64,000 bases of DNA from an uncultured Clostridia bacterium (GCA_947304585.1 CAMZBI010000002.1:62001-126000); one strand, 5' to 3'. Positions 1 through 9,638 are shown, counted from the first letter of the stretch. Notes: generated by a model not told the origin, from the sequence alone. Made by a program: numbers and translations.

Positions 1-452
1 ACCGCTTCATGAACAGGCTCTGCGACGTGGCGGAGGACTTTGGCGTGACTGTCTGCCTTGAAAACATGCCGATGCCGGTGCTGACCCTGGCCACCCCTGC
101 TCAGATCCTTGATTTTGTTAAAGACGTCAACAGGAAGAGCCTGAAAGTCTGCCTTGACACGGGACACTGCACCGTCTGCGGAGTGGATCCTTCCGAGGCT
201 GTAAGGCTTACGGGCAAAGAGTATCTGAGAGTTCTTCACGTGCACGACAACAACGGCATAAGCGACCTTCACTGGTTGCCGGGCAAAGGTGTAATCGACT
301 GGAAAGCTTTTGGCAAGGCATTGAAAGATATTGGCTATGACGGGAGTTTTTCACTTGAGACAGCAGTCCCCGGAAACGTGCCCCCTGAGGCCAGAGAAGA
401 AGCCGAAAAGGCGCTTTATTGCATCGCTTCCGCCATCGCAGGGAAGGGCTGA
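1..452 (+). CDS. Sugar phosphate isomerase/epimerase, C-terminal part (cut by window edge)
   Basis: The reading frame is open to the left edge (residues before the first ATG at 9 are in frame), so the true start lies outside the window. It belongs to the xylose-isomerase-like TIM barrel family (AP_endonuc_2), which isomerises or epimerises sugars or sugar phosphates in the cytosol using a divalent metal. The metal-site pattern is visible as LENMP (Glu), LDTGHC (Asp, His), HVHDNNG (His, Asp) and FSLET (Glu near the C-terminus). The downstream Gfo/Idh/MocA dehydrogenase is a usual partner in inositol or rare-sugar catabolism. The exact substrate cannot be told. Confidence 0.85.
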   Translation, partial: RFMNRLCDVAEDFGVTVCLENMPMPVLTLATPAQILDFVKDVNRKSLKVCLDTGHCTVCGVDPSEAVRLTGKEYLRVLHVHDNNGISDLHWLPGKGVIDWKAFGKALKDIGYDGSFSLETAVPGNVPPEAREEAEKALYCIASAIAGKG

Positions 453-477
453 CGGGCTTCGTTTGTCATCAAAAAAA

Positions 478-506
478 TTGAAATGGACCGGGTGTTTTAT
501 TATAAT
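478..506 (+). promoter_or_regulatory. Sigma-A type promoter for the oxidoreductase operon
   Basis: TTGAAA (478-483), 17 bp spacer, TATAAT (501-506), about 57 bp before the ATG of the Gfo/Idh/MocA gene. The -10 is a perfect match and the -35 differs at one base. It suggests the genes at 563-4605 can be transcribed apart from the upstream isomerase. Confidence 0.75.
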
Positions 507-562
507 ATAAAGGGTGAAAGACCCGGCAGTCATACAGAAAACGAAAAGAGGTAAATTTTTAA

Positions 563-1621
563 ATGTCTCACAAACTCGGTATAATCGGTTTTGGCGGTAT
601 GGGCGGATATCACTTTATGCAGATCCGCGAGAAGCTTCAGGATGTTGTAACGGTTAAAGGCGTTTTTGACGTCCGTGAGGAACAGCAGCAGCTGGCCATC
701 GACAACAGCCTTGTGGCCTACGGGGACAGAGAATCCCTGCTCAGTGACCCGGAGATCGATATGGTCCTGGTGGCCACCCCCAACAACTATCACAAAGAGA
801 TCGTCATTGATGCGCTGAAGCACGGAAAGAACGTTATCTGCGAAAAACCGGTGACTCTGAGCGCAGACGAACTCCGGGAGATATTGGCGGTGGCGAAAGA
901 GACGGGCAAAGTGTTCACTGTCCATCAGAACAGACGCTGGGACAGGGACTACAGGATCATAACAGAGATCGTAAAGTCCGGGATCATCGGGAAACCTTAT
1001 ATGGTGGAGAGCCGCGTCCAGGGCTCGAAGAGGGTGCTTCAGGAGTGGAGAGGCCGCAAGGAAAACGGCGGCGGAATGATCTACGACTGGGGAATACACA
1101 TCCTTGACCAGGTCATGTGGCTTGACAAGTCAAAAGTCAAAGAGGTCTACTGCGACACTTTCTCCATATTTACGAAGGAAGTCGACGACAATTTCAAGGC
1201 GATAATCAAATTTGAGTCAGGTCTCAACGCCATGCTCCAGGTCGACACCAACTGCTTCATAAACCAGCCCCGCTGGCACCTTCTCTGCGAGGACGGTTCC
1301 GCGGAGATAACCGATTGGGCCTGCAACGGAAGGATAGTAAGGCTTAAGGACGACACGGAACTTGCCTGGGACAACGTTATTGTTTACACCGAAGCCGGCC
1401 CCACAAGGACAATGGCTCCGAGACCCAGGGAGACCACAGAGGAGATGCCTCTTCCCGCAGTGGCTTCGGACTGGTGCGACTTTTACAAAAACGTGACTGC
1501 CACAATAGAAGGCAGAGAACAGCTTATCGTTAAACCTGAAGAGACCCTTAGGGTCATGACGGTCATTGACGCTCTGTTTGAATCCGCAAGGATAGGCAGA
1601 AGCGTATCTGTAAACATTTGA
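563..1621 (+). CDS. Gfo/Idh/MocA family NAD(P)-dependent oxidoreductase
   Basis: This 352-residue protein has normal length for the family, which oxidises or reduces sugars and cyclitols with NAD(P). The Rossmann motif GFGGMG lies at residues 9-14, the family EKP motif at 94-96, and the G-x-H-x-x-D catalytic motif at 177-182 (H179 is the expected catalytic His). The ATG at 563 follows AAGAGGT with good spacing. The gene is 28 bp ahead of the Na/Pi transporter and probably cotranscribed from the promoter at 478-506. The substrate is unknown; the neighbouring isomerase and aldolase suggest a sugar or polyol pathway. Confidence 0.9.
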   Translation: MSHKLGIIGFGGMGGYHFMQIREKLQDVVTVKGVFDVREEQQQLAIDNSLVAYGDRESLLSDPEIDMVLVATPNNYHKEIVIDALKHGKNVICEKPVTLSADELREILAVAKETGKVFTVHQNRRWDRDYRIITEIVKSGIIGKPYMVESRVQGSKRVLQEWRGRKENGGGMIYDWGIHILDQVMWLDKSKVKEVYCDTFSIFTKEVDDNFKAIIKFESGLNAMLQVDTNCFINQPRWHLLCEDGSAEITDWACNGRIVRLKDDTELAWDNVIVYTEAGPTRTMAPRPRETTEEMPLPAVASDWCDFYKNVTATIEGREQLIVKPEETLRVMTVIDALFESARIGRSVSVNI

Positions 1622-1648
1622 GAGCATACTTTACTAAGGAAAGCGCAT

Positions 1649-3286
1649 ATGAGCATACTTGACGTTATTTCTTTGCTGGGAGGCCTTGGTGCGTTCCTGT
1701 TCGGCATGAAGTTCATGGGAAACGGACTTGAGTCCGCCGCAGGAACCAAATTGAGTTCCATCATGAACAAGCTGACGGGAAATTCGATCAAGGGGTTTCT
1801 TTTCGGCGTAGGCACAACCATTGTTATACAAAGCTCTGCTGCCGCAACAGTCATGGTAATGGGACTCGTAAACGCCGGTATAGTGGATCTTGTACAGGCC
1901 GCATCCGTTATTATCGGATCCAACGTAGGTACGACAATTACAAGTGTCCTCATTGCGCGGGACATAAGCTTTATAGCGCCTTTCTGCATTTTTATCGGCG
2001 GAGTCCTCTACCTTTACGGCAAGAAAAAATGGCTGAAAAAGCTGGGCCAGATAGTCCTTGGCTTCGGATTTCTGTTCCAGGGACTCAAGTGGATGAGCGG
2101 CTCAATGAAAGGCCTGAAGGACCTTGCCTGGTTCCAAAGCCTTCTTGGAAACGTCGCATCGTTGCCTTTGATCGGTTTCCTGATTGGCCTTGTCATGTGC
2201 GCCATCATGCAAAGCTCCAGCGCTTCCGTCGGTGTCATCCAGGCGATGGCTCTTGAAGGAATAATGCCAATGGGTTTTGCTTCCTGCGCGGTGGCGGGCA
2301 TAAACCTTGGCTCCTCGGTCCCAACCATCATATCTTCGTTTAACGCGAAAAACGACGCCAAGCGAGCCGCCTTCATTTACACATTCTACAACTTTGTCGG
2401 ATGCGTCATATTTGTGCCGCTGACACTGTTTACGCCGTACACCGAATGGATCGCCGCTACAGGCGCCAATGACATATTCCAGGTCTCCCTCTTTCACATC
2501 ATATTCAAGGTTGTGACTGCGGTGATATGCCTTCCTCTTGTAAAACCAATCGTTAAACTCTCGTACAAGTTCAAGCCGAAAGTGGACCACGAGGGCGAGC
2601 TCAGACTGGAGCACATCGATGTAAACCTCAAGGGCGCTCCTACAACGGCAATGATACAGGTACAAAAGGAGGTCGAAAGACTGGGAAACCTTGCCAAAGA
2701 GAACCTTGTCCTTGCTATCGACGGTCTTAGAAACAGGTCTGTGGCAAATGCCGACAAGATCCGGGAGCAGGAGGACACGGTGGACTTTCTCACCAATGCC
2801 ATCACCGAGTATATGATCTCGGTAAACACCAATGCGCTTCCCGACAACGTTTCAAACTACTTCGGCCGTGTTTTCCACGTGGTCACGGACCTTGAGAGGA
2901 TATCAGACCACGCCATCAACATCTTGGAAAAGACCGAAAAGTTTATCGAGCAGAACTTGACCTTCTCTGAGATCGCCCAGAACGAGATCGCGCCTATCGT
3001 TGACCACAATCTGGAACTGTTCGATCTTGCCCTGAAGGATTTTATTGCCAATAAAGCAACAGAGCATGATTTGACGCTGATGAACAAGCACGAGGAACAA
3101 ATAGATATCCTGACAAAAGAGGCCCAAAACAACCACATAGAGCGTCTCAGAGCAAAAGAATGCACAACTGAGACCGGCGTTATTTTCGTCCAGCTTATGC
3201 ACGACCTTGAGAGGGTCGGAGACCACTGTTACAATATAGGCTGGCTCTCAAATGCGGAAAACGACGGCAAGATCAAAGAGATCTGA
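1649..3286 (+). CDS. Na+/phosphate cotransporter with C-terminal PhoU-like domain
   Basis: This 545-residue inner-membrane protein of the NptA/YjbB family carries two inverted Na/Pi-cotransport repeats, marked by QSSAAAT at residues 61-67 and QSSSASV at 188-194. These QSS motifs form the substrate and sodium site in this family. Hydrophobic segments fill residues 1-300. The soluble part from about 335 to 540 resembles PhoU, with helical segments such as LERISDHAINI and LERVGDHCYNI. Start ATG at 1649 follows AAGGAAAG. Family members move phosphate with sodium, often as exporters. Its place between an oxidoreductase and an aldolase suggests a role in phosphate balance during sugar-phosphate use, which is only an inference. 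Confidence 0.9.
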   Translation: MSILDVISLLGGLGAFLFGMKFMGNGLESAAGTKLSSIMNKLTGNSIKGFLFGVGTTIVIQSSAAATVMVMGLVNAGIVDLVQAASVIIGSNVGTTITSVLIARDISFIAPFCIFIGGVLYLYGKKKWLKKLGQIVLGFGFLFQGLKWMSGSMKGLKDLAWFQSLLGNVASLPLIGFLIGLVMCAIMQSSSASVGVIQAMALEGIMPMGFASCAVAGINLGSSVPTIISSFNAKNDAKRAAFIYTFYNFVGCVIFVPLTLFTPYTEWIAATGANDIFQVSLFHIIFKVVTAVICLPLVKPIVKLSYKFKPKVDHEGELRLEHIDVNLKGAPTTAMIQVQKEVERLGNLAKENLVLAIDGLRNRSVANADKIREQEDTVDFLTNAITEYMISVNTNALPDNVSNYFGRVFHVVTDLERISDHAINILEKTEKFIEQNLTFSEIAQNEIAPIVDHNLELFDLALKDFIANKATEHDLTLMNKHEEQIDILTKEAQNNHIERLRAKECTTETGVIFVQLMHDLERVGDHCYNIGWLSNAENDGKIKEI

Positions 3287-3318
3287 TCATTCTGCCGTAA
3301 CTGTACAAGGAGGAAAAA

Positions 3319-4605
3319 ATGAATTTTTCTATGATGCATCCCGCCGACCAGCTGGTCATGATGATGGAAAGAATTTATTCATACGGCATGACCACCACCA
3401 GCGGCGGCAATCTGTCGATACTTGACGAGAACGGTGACATCTGGATCACCCCGGGTTCCATCGACAAGGGCTCTCTTACGAGGAACGATATAGTAAGAGT
3501 CAAACCCGACGGAACCGTGTGCGGAAACCACAAGCCCTCAAGCGAGTTCCCTGTCCACAAGAAAATATACGAGATGAGGCCGGACATCCATGCGGTGCTC
3601 CATGCCCATCCGCCGGCACTTGTGGCTTTCAGCATAGTGAGAAAGATACCCGAGACCAGGCTTGTTCCCAACGTTGCTCACGTGTGCGGCAGCGTTGACT
3701 TTGCGGCCTACGACGTCCCGGGCAGCATTGGCCTCAGCGAAAAGATCTCCGCAAAATTCGGGGAAGGGCACAACGTTGTGATGCTGGAAAACCACGGGGT
3801 TTTTGTCGGCGCCAAGGATATTTTCGGAGCATTCAAGGCCTTTGAGACCTTTGATTTCTGCGCAAGGCTGCAGATAGAGGCCCAGAAAGTCGGCACCATT
3901 TCCGCACTGACGGACGAGGAGGTTGCCCTGTCCAAAGAGAAACAGCCTGCGGTGCTCGACGAATTTGTCAATAAGAACGTGACATCCGAAGAAAAGGCCG
4001 CCCGTCGGGATATGGTAAAATTTATTACCCGGGCTTACAGACAGCAGCTTTTCACCAGCACCCAGGGCACGTTTTCCCAGAGGCTTTCCGACGGCTCATT
4101 CCTTATCACGCCCCACGGAAAAGACCGCAAATACATCGAACCCGAGGACCTTGTCCTTATAAGATCAAACATGTGCGAACAGGGCAAGGCACCGTCCAGA
4201 TCAGTTCTTCTGCATAAAAAGATATACGACGACCACCCGGAGATAAACTCCATAATCATTGCCCATTCGCCCCACATTATGGCCTTTGCCGTCAGCGACG
4301 CGGAGTTTGATTCCAGAACCATTCCTGAATCATACATTATGCTGAGGGACGTCAAAAAGCTTCCCTTCGGAGTCAGCTTCAAAAACCACAAACTGGTGAG
4401 CGACACCATAGACCACATGACGCCAATTGTTCTCATAAAGAACGAATGCGTCCTCGTCACCGGGGAGAGCCTCCTCAACGCCTTTGACAAGCTTGAGGTC
4501 ATGGAGTACAGCGCCAAGGCCATCCTTGCCTCGAAAGGTATTGGCGGCATAGTGGCCATCACCGACGAAGAGGTGGAGGAACTGCACAAGGCATTTAAGT
4601 TCTAG
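3319..4605 (+). CDS. Tandem class II aldolase/adducin protein with a degenerate second domain
   Basis: At 428 residues the protein is about twice the length of a single FucA/AraD-type aldolase. Domain 1 (about 1-200) keeps the catalytic Glu (SSEFPVH, E76) and the zinc His triad (H95 and H97 in HAHPP, H159 in NHG). Domain 2 (about 230-425) aligns by eye but has Ser at the Glu position (S295), Ile in place of the first His (I314) and NEC in place of NHG (E376). It keeps only H316. It therefore looks like one active aldolase plus a pseudoenzyme domain. The start ATG at 3319 follows a strong AAGGAGG. The last codon bases overlap a downstream repeat array. Confidence 0.85.
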   Translation: MNFSMMHPADQLVMMMERIYSYGMTTTSGGNLSILDENGDIWITPGSIDKGSLTRNDIVRVKPDGTVCGNHKPSSEFPVHKKIYEMRPDIHAVLHAHPPALVAFSIVRKIPETRLVPNVAHVCGSVDFAAYDVPGSIGLSEKISAKFGEGHNVVMLENHGVFVGAKDIFGAFKAFETFDFCARLQIEAQKVGTISALTDEEVALSKEKQPAVLDEFVNKNVTSEEKAARRDMVKFITRAYRQQLFTSTQGTFSQRLSDGSFLITPHGKDRKYIEPEDLVLIRSNMCEQGKAPSRSVLLHKKIYDDHPEINSIIIAHSPHIMAFAVSDAEFDSRTIPESYIMLRDVKKLPFGVSFKNHKLVSDTIDHMTPIVLIKNECVLVTGESLLNAFDKLEVMEYSAKAILASKGIGGIVAITDEEVEELHKAFKF

Positions 4606-4790
4606 TGAATAGTGAATAGTGAAGAGTGAATAGTTAAGAGTGAAGAGTGAGCGCAGCTTCGCTGCGAGTGAGTGCGGCGCAAGCGCCGCAGTGAACAGTT
4701 AAGAGTGAATAGTGGCTGCGCGAGAAGTGCCTTTTTGCGGCGCAAGCGCCGCAAGTGATTCGCGCCTGACAGCGCATTGACCAGTCAACA
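4604..4790 (+). repeat. Heptad (AGTKAAN) repeat array plus GC-rich mini-hairpins
   Basis: Seven 7-bp units, AGTGAAT twice then AGTGAAG, AGTGAAT, AGTTAAG, AGTGAAG and AGTGAGC, run without gap from 4604 to 4652. The first unit shares the AG of the aldolase TAG stop codon. Next come small perfect hairpins: GCAGC-TTC-GCTGC, and two identical GCGGCGC-AA-GCGCCGC elements near 4675 and 4740. More AGT-A-rich units lie between them. The same family recurs at 57559-57780, 57990-58045, 63495-63700 and 63836-63903. There is no open reading frame of note in it. Confidence 0.85.
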
Positions 4791-4802
4791 GTGAGCGGTA
4801 AA

Positions 4803-6302
4803 ATGAGAAAGGTCGAGATTTTTGATTCCACATTGAGGGACGGCGAGCAGGCGCCGGGTTTTTCCATGAATCTTGCGGAAAAACTGTCCATGGCAAGGAT
4901 GCTCCAGGCCCTCAACGTTGACGTCATAGAGGCGGGTTTTGCAGCCTGCTCCCAGGGTGATTATGCCTGCGTCAAAACAATCGCGGAGGAGATCCGTGGC
5001 GTGTCTGTGGCTTCTCTTTGCCGCTGCGTTGAAAGCGACTGCGATATAGCCTGGAATGCCATAAGAGGCGCCGAGAGACCGCTTCTAAACGTTTTTATCG
5101 CCACTTCCGACCTTCATATCAGCCAGAAACTTCATTCCACAAGGGAAGAAGTATTAAAGACTGTGGCGAGGGTCGTCTCGTACGCTTCGAATCTCTGCCC
5201 TGACGTGGAATTTTCCGCCGAGGACGCCACCCGATCAGACCGTGAATACCTTTTGAAAGTTTTCAAAACCGCCCTCGACAACGGTGCTTCCGTCCTTAAC
5301 GTTGCAGATACCGTAGGCTATATCCAGCCGGAGGAACTGAAGGATCTGATAACGTTTTTGAAAGCCGGACTTGAAGGCGGCAGGCCGTTCAAACTGTCCG
5401 TTCACTGCCACAACGATTTGGGACTTGCCACCGCCAATACCCTTGCTGCAATTGAAGCAGGGGCGGACAGGGTTGACGTCACGGTCAACGGCATTGGCGA
5501 GAGGGCAGGTAACGCTTCTCTTGAAGAGACGGTCATGGCCCTTAAGACCAGACGTGACGTTTACGGATGCACGACATCCGTCAATACGAAGCTTATCGTC
5601 CCTGCATCGAAAAAACTTGTCATGCTGACGGGCGTCAAAGTTCAGGCCAACAAGGCCATTGTGGGGAAGAATGCGTTTGCCCATGAATCGGGCATTCACG
5701 TCCACGGCATGATGGCGGACCGCAGAACCTATGAGATCATTGACCCGGAAGATATAGGACTGACTGAGAGCAAGATCGTTATGGGCAAGCATTCCGGACG
5801 CCACGCACTGGAGGAGAGACTTGCGGCACTTGGCTTTACGGGACTTGGCAAGGAGCAGGTGGATGCACTTTTCGAAAAGTTCAAACTGCTGGCCGAGGCC
5901 AAAAAGATTGTCTCCGACAAGGACATAGAGGCCCTGGTGAAGGCGGAAATACTGGATTTTTCCGGAGAATTCAGGCTTGACAAGTACATCATAAACTCCG
6001 GAAACGTGCTTTCAAACACCTGCAATATAAGGATAGTGAAGAGCGACGGGACTGCATTCGAAGGCTTTGCAACAGGTGAGGGTCCTATTGACGCGGCCTA
6101 CAACGCAATAAACGACGCCCTTGGGAAAGACGCCAAACTGCTCGACTATATGATCGAGTCGGTGACAGGCGGCACGGACGCCCAGGGTGCTGTAAGCGTT
6201 AAGATCTCGATTGACGACAAGATCGTAAAGGGCTACGGCGTTAACGTAAACATATTCGAGGCCAGCATCAATGCCTACCTGAATGCGATAAACAACAGAT
6301 AG
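4803..6302 (+). CDS. leuA: 2-isopropylmalate synthase
   Basis: The 500-codon frame encodes the first committed enzyme of leucine synthesis, condensing acetyl-CoA with 2-ketoisovalerate in the cytosol. The DRE-TIM barrel signature is seen in [11 protein letters not shown] near the N-terminus, then [13 protein letters not shown] (metal His), [13 protein letters not shown], and [10 protein letters not shown]. The C-terminal third is a LeuA dimer/leucine-feedback domain, so the protein is full length. I prefer ATG 4803 over the in-frame GTG at 4791, because that GTG belongs to the flanking repeat sequence. Neither start has a strong ribosome-binding site. No leuBCD genes are in the window. A related citramalate or homocitrate role is less likely, since a separate cimA is nearby. 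Confidence 0.88.
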   Translation: MRKVEIFDSTLRDGEQAPGFSMNLAEKLSMARMLQALNVDVIEAGFAACSQGDYACVKTIAEEIRGVSVASLCRCVESDCDIAWNAIRGAERPLLNVFIATSDLHISQKLHSTREEVLKTVARVVSYASNLCPDVEFSAEDATRSDREYLLKVFKTALDNGASVLNVADTVGYIQPEELKDLITFLKAGLEGGRPFKLSVHCHNDLGLATANTLAAIEAGADRVDVTVNGIGERAGNASLEETVMALKTRRDVYGCTTSVNTKLIVPASKKLVMLTGVKVQANKAIVGKNAFAHESGIHVHGMMADRRTYEIIDPEDIGLTESKIVMGKHSGRHALEERLAALGFTGLGKEQVDALFEKFKLLAEAKKIVSDKDIEALVKAEILDFSGEFRLDKYIINSGNVLSNTCNIRIVKSDGTAFEGFATGEGPIDAAYNAINDALGKDAKLLDYMIESVTGGTDAQGAVSVKISIDDKIVKGYGVNVNIFEASINAYLNAINNR

Positions 6303-6377
6303 AACAAAACTCCGGGATCCGTAACCTCTGCGAAGAAAAAGCTCCGGGACGGGGACGGACGAAAAAAGGGTAGAACC

Positions 6378-6406
6378 TTGAATTCGACCGGCGAAAGTAA
6401 TAAAAT
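6378..6406 (+). promoter_or_regulatory. Promoter for pgk-tpiA
   Basis: TTGAAT (6378-6383), 17 bp spacer, TAAAAT (6401-6406), about 40 bp before the chosen ATG at 6445. It lies in the gap between leuA and the fusion gene and supports independent transcription of the glycolytic gene. Confidence 0.6.
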
Positions 6407-6444
6407 AAAATATTGTGAATTTTCACAAAAAGGAGATCCGATTT

Positions 6445-8394
6445 ATGGCTTATTATTGCAAAAAAACAGTTGCCGACATAGACGTGGCCGGCAAAAAAGT
6501 AATCGTACGTGTTGACTTCAACGTTCCCTTCGACAGCGAGGGCAATATTTCCGACGACAAGCGCATCGTCGGCGCTCTTCCCACGATCAAGTACCTTCTG
6601 GAGAAGAATGCCGCAGTCATCCTCGTCTCCCACCTTGGAAGACCGAAGGGCGAATTCAATATGAAATATTCAATGGCTCCCGCATCGAAGAGGCTTTCTG
6701 AACTTCTCGGAAAAGAAGTTCTCCAGGCTTCCGACGTTATCGGTCCCGATGCGAAGGCAAAGGCAGCCGCTTTAAAGCCCGGCGAGATCATGATGCTCGA
6801 GAACGCAAGATTCCACAAGGAAGAAGAGAAGAACAATCCGGATTTTGCAAAAGAACTGGCTTCCATGGCTGAGATCTACGTCAATGACGCTTTCGGAACG
6901 GCCCACAGAGCCCATGCCACCACAGCAGGCCTTGCGGACTACCTGCCCGCAGTTTCCGGCTTCCTCATTGAGAAAGAAGTGGCTTTCCTTGGCAATGCCG
7001 TCAACAATCCTACACATCCCTTCGTGGCTATCCTGGGCGGAGCCAAAGTTGCAGACAAGCTCACCGTTATTTCCAGCCTTCTTGAGAAGTGCGACACCCT
7101 CGTGATCGGCGGCGGAATGGCTTACACGTTCCTTAAAGCTCAGGGCTACGGCATCGGAACATCCCTCTGCGACCTCGAGAAGATCGATTACTGCAAGGAA
7201 ATGATCGAAAAGGCTGCATCCCTTGGCAAGAAACTGCTTCTTCCCGTGGATGCTGTTACCATTGCCGAGTTCCCGAACCCTATCGACGCTCCGGTGGATA
7301 CAATTGTTTATCCCGTGAATGCGATCCCCGAGGACAGAATGGGCTGCGACATCGGTCCCGAGACCTGCAAACTTTTCGCTGAAGAAGTGAAAAACGCAAA
7401 GACCGTTGTCTGGAACGGACCTATGGGCGTGTTTGAGAACCCGATCCTTGCCAAAGGAACCATCGCTGTTGCAGAGGCCATGGCTGCGGCAGATGCCACG
7501 ACAATAGTCGGCGGCGGAGACAGTGCAGCGGCAGTTGAACAGCTTGGTTTTGCGGATTCCATCAGCCACATCTCCACAGGCGGCGGAGCATCCCTTGAGT
7601 TCCTCGAGGGAAGAGATCTCCCCGGAATCTCCTGCCTTGAGAACAAGGACAGAAAAGTCGTTGCCGCAGGAAACTGGAAGATGAACAAGACCCCCTCCCA
7701 GGCGGCTGCTTTCATCAAGGAACTTTCAGATGCTGTAAAAGACGCTAAAAACCAGGTGATCTGCGCAGTTCCTTTCGTTGCCATCCCCGGCGCTCTTGAA
7801 GCTGCAAAGGGCACGAACATCAGCATTGCCGCCCAGACTATGGATTACCACGACAAGGGCGCCTACACCGGCGAGATCTCGGCTGAGATGCTCTGCGACC
7901 TTGGCGTTAAATACGTTATCATCGGCCACTCCGAGAGACGCCAGTACTACAACGAGACAGACGAGACTGTTAACCTTAAAGTAAAACAGGCTCTCAAATA
8001 CGGTCTCACCCCGATCGTCTGCGTCGGCGAATCCAAAGACCAGAGGCTTGCCGGCGTCACCAATGAGCTGGTGGCTTATCAGGTAGAGTATGCTCTTAAG
8101 GGCGTCCGGGACGACCAGGCTGCGGGCATCATCATCGCCTACGAGCCCATCTGGGCTATCGGAACAGGCCTCACAGCCACCGACGACCAGGCTCAGGAAG
8201 TTTGCAAGCTCATCAGGGACACTGTTGAAAAGCTTTACGGAAAAAACGTTTCTTCCGTTATCACCATCCAGTACGGCGGATCCTGCAACGCAAAGAATGC
8301 TGCGGGTCTCTTCGGAATGCCCGACATTGACGGCGGACTCGTCGGCGGCGCCAGCCTTAAGGTACCGGATTTCGCAATTATAGCCAACAGCTGA
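6445..8394 (+). CDS. pgk-tpiA: Bifunctional phosphoglycerate kinase / triosephosphate isomerase fusion
   Basis: One 649-codon frame carries two complete glycolytic enzymes. Residues 1 to about 395 are phosphoglycerate kinase, with [36 protein letters not shown] and [10 protein letters not shown]. Residues about 406-649 are triosephosphate isomerase, with [10 protein letters not shown] (catalytic K412), IIGHSERR (His) and [11 protein letters not shown] (Glu). A short linker of about ten residues joins them. ATG 6445 is chosen because AAAGGAGAT sits 8 bp upstream; the in-frame GTG at 6415 has no such site. Fused Pgk-Tim is known from Thermotoga maritima and some other bacteria. All active-site residues I checked are present, so both activities are expected. 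Strong codon bias fits high expression. Confidence 0.95.
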   Translation: MAYYCKKTVADIDVAGKKVIVRVDFNVPFDSEGNISDDKRIVGALPTIKYLLEKNAAVILVSHLGRPKGEFNMKYSMAPASKRLSELLGKEVLQASDVIGPDAKAKAAALKPGEIMMLENARFHKEEEKNNPDFAKELASMAEIYVNDAFGTAHRAHATTAGLADYLPAVSGFLIEKEVAFLGNAVNNPTHPFVAILGGAKVADKLTVISSLLEKCDTLVIGGGMAYTFLKAQGYGIGTSLCDLEKIDYCKEMIEKAASLGKKLLLPVDAVTIAEFPNPIDAPVDTIVYPVNAIPEDRMGCDIGPETCKLFAEEVKNAKTVVWNGPMGVFENPILAKGTIAVAEAMAAADATTIVGGGDSAAAVEQLGFADSISHISTGGGASLEFLEGRDLPGISCLENKDRKVVAAGNWKMNKTPSQAAAFIKELSDAVKDAKNQVICAVPFVAIPGALEAAKGTNISIAAQTMDYHDKGAYTGEISAEMLCDLGVKYVIIGHSERRQYYNETDETVNLKVKQALKYGLTPIVCVGESKDQRLAGVTNELVAYQVEYALKGVRDDQAAGIIIAYEPIWAIGTGLTATDDQAQEVCKLIRDTVEKLYGKNVSSVITIQYGGSCNAKNAAGLFGMPDIDGGLVGGASLKVPDFAIIANS

Positions 8395-8426
8395 CTGCGC
8401 CGGTTGGTTTGTAACAATTGATCGAC

Positions 8427-8500
8427 TGGGCAGAGGGCCGTCCCACCTTTATTCGGGTGTCAGGTTCTCTGCCCATTTGCAAAAATCAGACACCGTCCCC
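8427..8500. repeat. Interlocked palindromes, possibly a REP/MITE-like remnant
   Basis: TGGGCAGAG (8427-8435) is complementary to CTCTGCCCA (8467-8475). GGTGTC (8456-8461) is complementary to GACACC (8489-8494). The arms interlock, so the two stems are exclusive or form a pseudoknot. The run ends in a CCGTCCCCC block. The style resembles short intergenic palindromes linked to REP-associated transposases, but no transposase is nearby. An alternative is a leader or terminator structure between pgk-tpiA and the next gene. Confidence 0.4.
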
Positions 8501-8513
8501 CGGAGGTTATAAG

Positions 8514-9638
8514 ATGTCAAAACTTAAAACAAAAGACAAAGTAACGGTTATCGCAATACTTGTGATATACGGGCTCTTTTTGCTTGCATTGGCGTCAATT
8601 ATTCTTGAGGGGACCGGAACTTTCGTCGGCCGCTGGCTCAACAGACCGGTGGCGGACGTTTACGTTGCAAAGTACTATCCGGATATTAAATATGACGTGA
8701 TTTCCTCGTATTATGCCAGCGAAACGGAAGAATATCTGGGATTTGAAATAAAAACCAAGGGTTACTGCTACGAATGCAGGGTAAAAAGCCTGCCGGAGGG
8801 CGCCTACGGTTCGCTGAAGACCGGAAACGTGTTCAAAATCAAATCGTATAACTTCAACGTTTACTACGACGAGATCTATTCCGTCTACGCCTGCGACACG
8901 GGTCTTTCGAATGCGATCAATGAGTATCTGTTTGATGCGGTCCGTGATTTCTTCTCCGGAAAGGACTGCGGGTTTACGCCTTTTGATCTTTACGCCGATA
9001 CGATGCCAAAGGCGGGCAAATACACCGACCCTTCGCAGGACGCCAATATGAAGGCTGCGGTCGCTGACGGAGTCGTAAACGGTGGAGATATTGTTCTCTA
9101 CGTTACCGGCGAAAACGTCGGCTTTGACGAGTATAAGAGAGTTATTTCGATTATTGTCGATTTTTATGCGGAAGGCGCGCCGGGAGCGGATCCTTTGCTG
9201 GTTCCACGGAATCTTCAGATCTTTTACTATCACGAGGATGAATCCGGCGAAAAAGTTGCCCTTTACGAATCGGAATTCACTTCAGCGGAACTGAAGTTTA
9301 CAAGGGATATGGTTGCCGTCGCCAATGACATCCACTACAAGATGATACCCGACGACAGCGAGGTCGGCAAAATGACCGCCTACAACGTGGTCAGGATCGT
9401 TTATATTTCGGTGATCCTGGTTCTTGTGGTGGGGCTTTCCGGACTCTGGGTTTTCAGAAAAGTCAGAAAAACCATAAAACAGGGAATTGCAGAGGCTGCA
9501 AACCTTGAAATGGCGGGGGACTTTGAAAACGGTGAGACAGGACGCGGATCATCCGAAGATTCTGAGGTCTCTGAAATAAAAGACGAAGAAGACATAAAAA
9601 GAGAAGATGGCGGTCCTCAGGATGGGCAGACCGACTGA
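8514..9638 (+). CDS. Membrane protein of unknown function with extracytosolic domain
   Basis: I do not recognise this 374-residue protein. ATG 8514 follows CGGAGG with 8 bp spacing, so the longer upstream reading (to 8418) is rejected. It has a transmembrane segment near residues 10-31, a 260-residue polar domain expected outside the cell, a second transmembrane segment near 290-313 (rich in V, I and L), then a basic stop-transfer and a very acidic tail rich in E, D and G. No enzyme motif is visible. It lies alone between glycolytic and branched-chain amino-acid genes, 32 bp ahead of ilvB. Confidence 0.75.
   Translation: MSKLKTKDKVTVIAILVIYGLFLLALASIILEGTGTFVGRWLNRPVADVYVAKYYPDIKYDVISSYYASETEEYLGFEIKTKGYCYECRVKSLPEGAYGSLKTGNVFKIKSYNFNVYYDEIYSVYACDTGLSNAINEYLFDAVRDFFSGKDCGFTPFDLYADTMPKAGKYTDPSQDANMKAAVADGVVNGGDIVLYVTGENVGFDEYKRVISIIVDFYAEGAPGADPLLVPRNLQIFYYHEDESGEKVALYESEFTSAELKFTRDMVAVANDIHYKMIPDDSEVGKMTAYNVVRIVYISVILVLVVGLSGLWVFRKVRKTIKQGIAEAANLEMAGDFENGETGRGSSEDSEVSEIKDEEDIKREDGGPQDGQTD

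Noticed and set aside
4604..4790. Insertion sequence remnant
   Set aside because: No transposase fragment or terminal inverted repeat pair with target duplication was seen; it fits a short repeat family better.
6772..7569. A 265-codon open frame on the - strand inside pgk-tpiA
   Set aside because: The + strand frame has all Pgk and Tim motifs; the reverse frame is a product of strong codon bias.
8418..8513. N-terminal extension of the unknown membrane protein
   Set aside because: It runs through the interlocked palindromes; ATG 8514 has an excellent ribosome-binding site and begins the first membrane helix properly.
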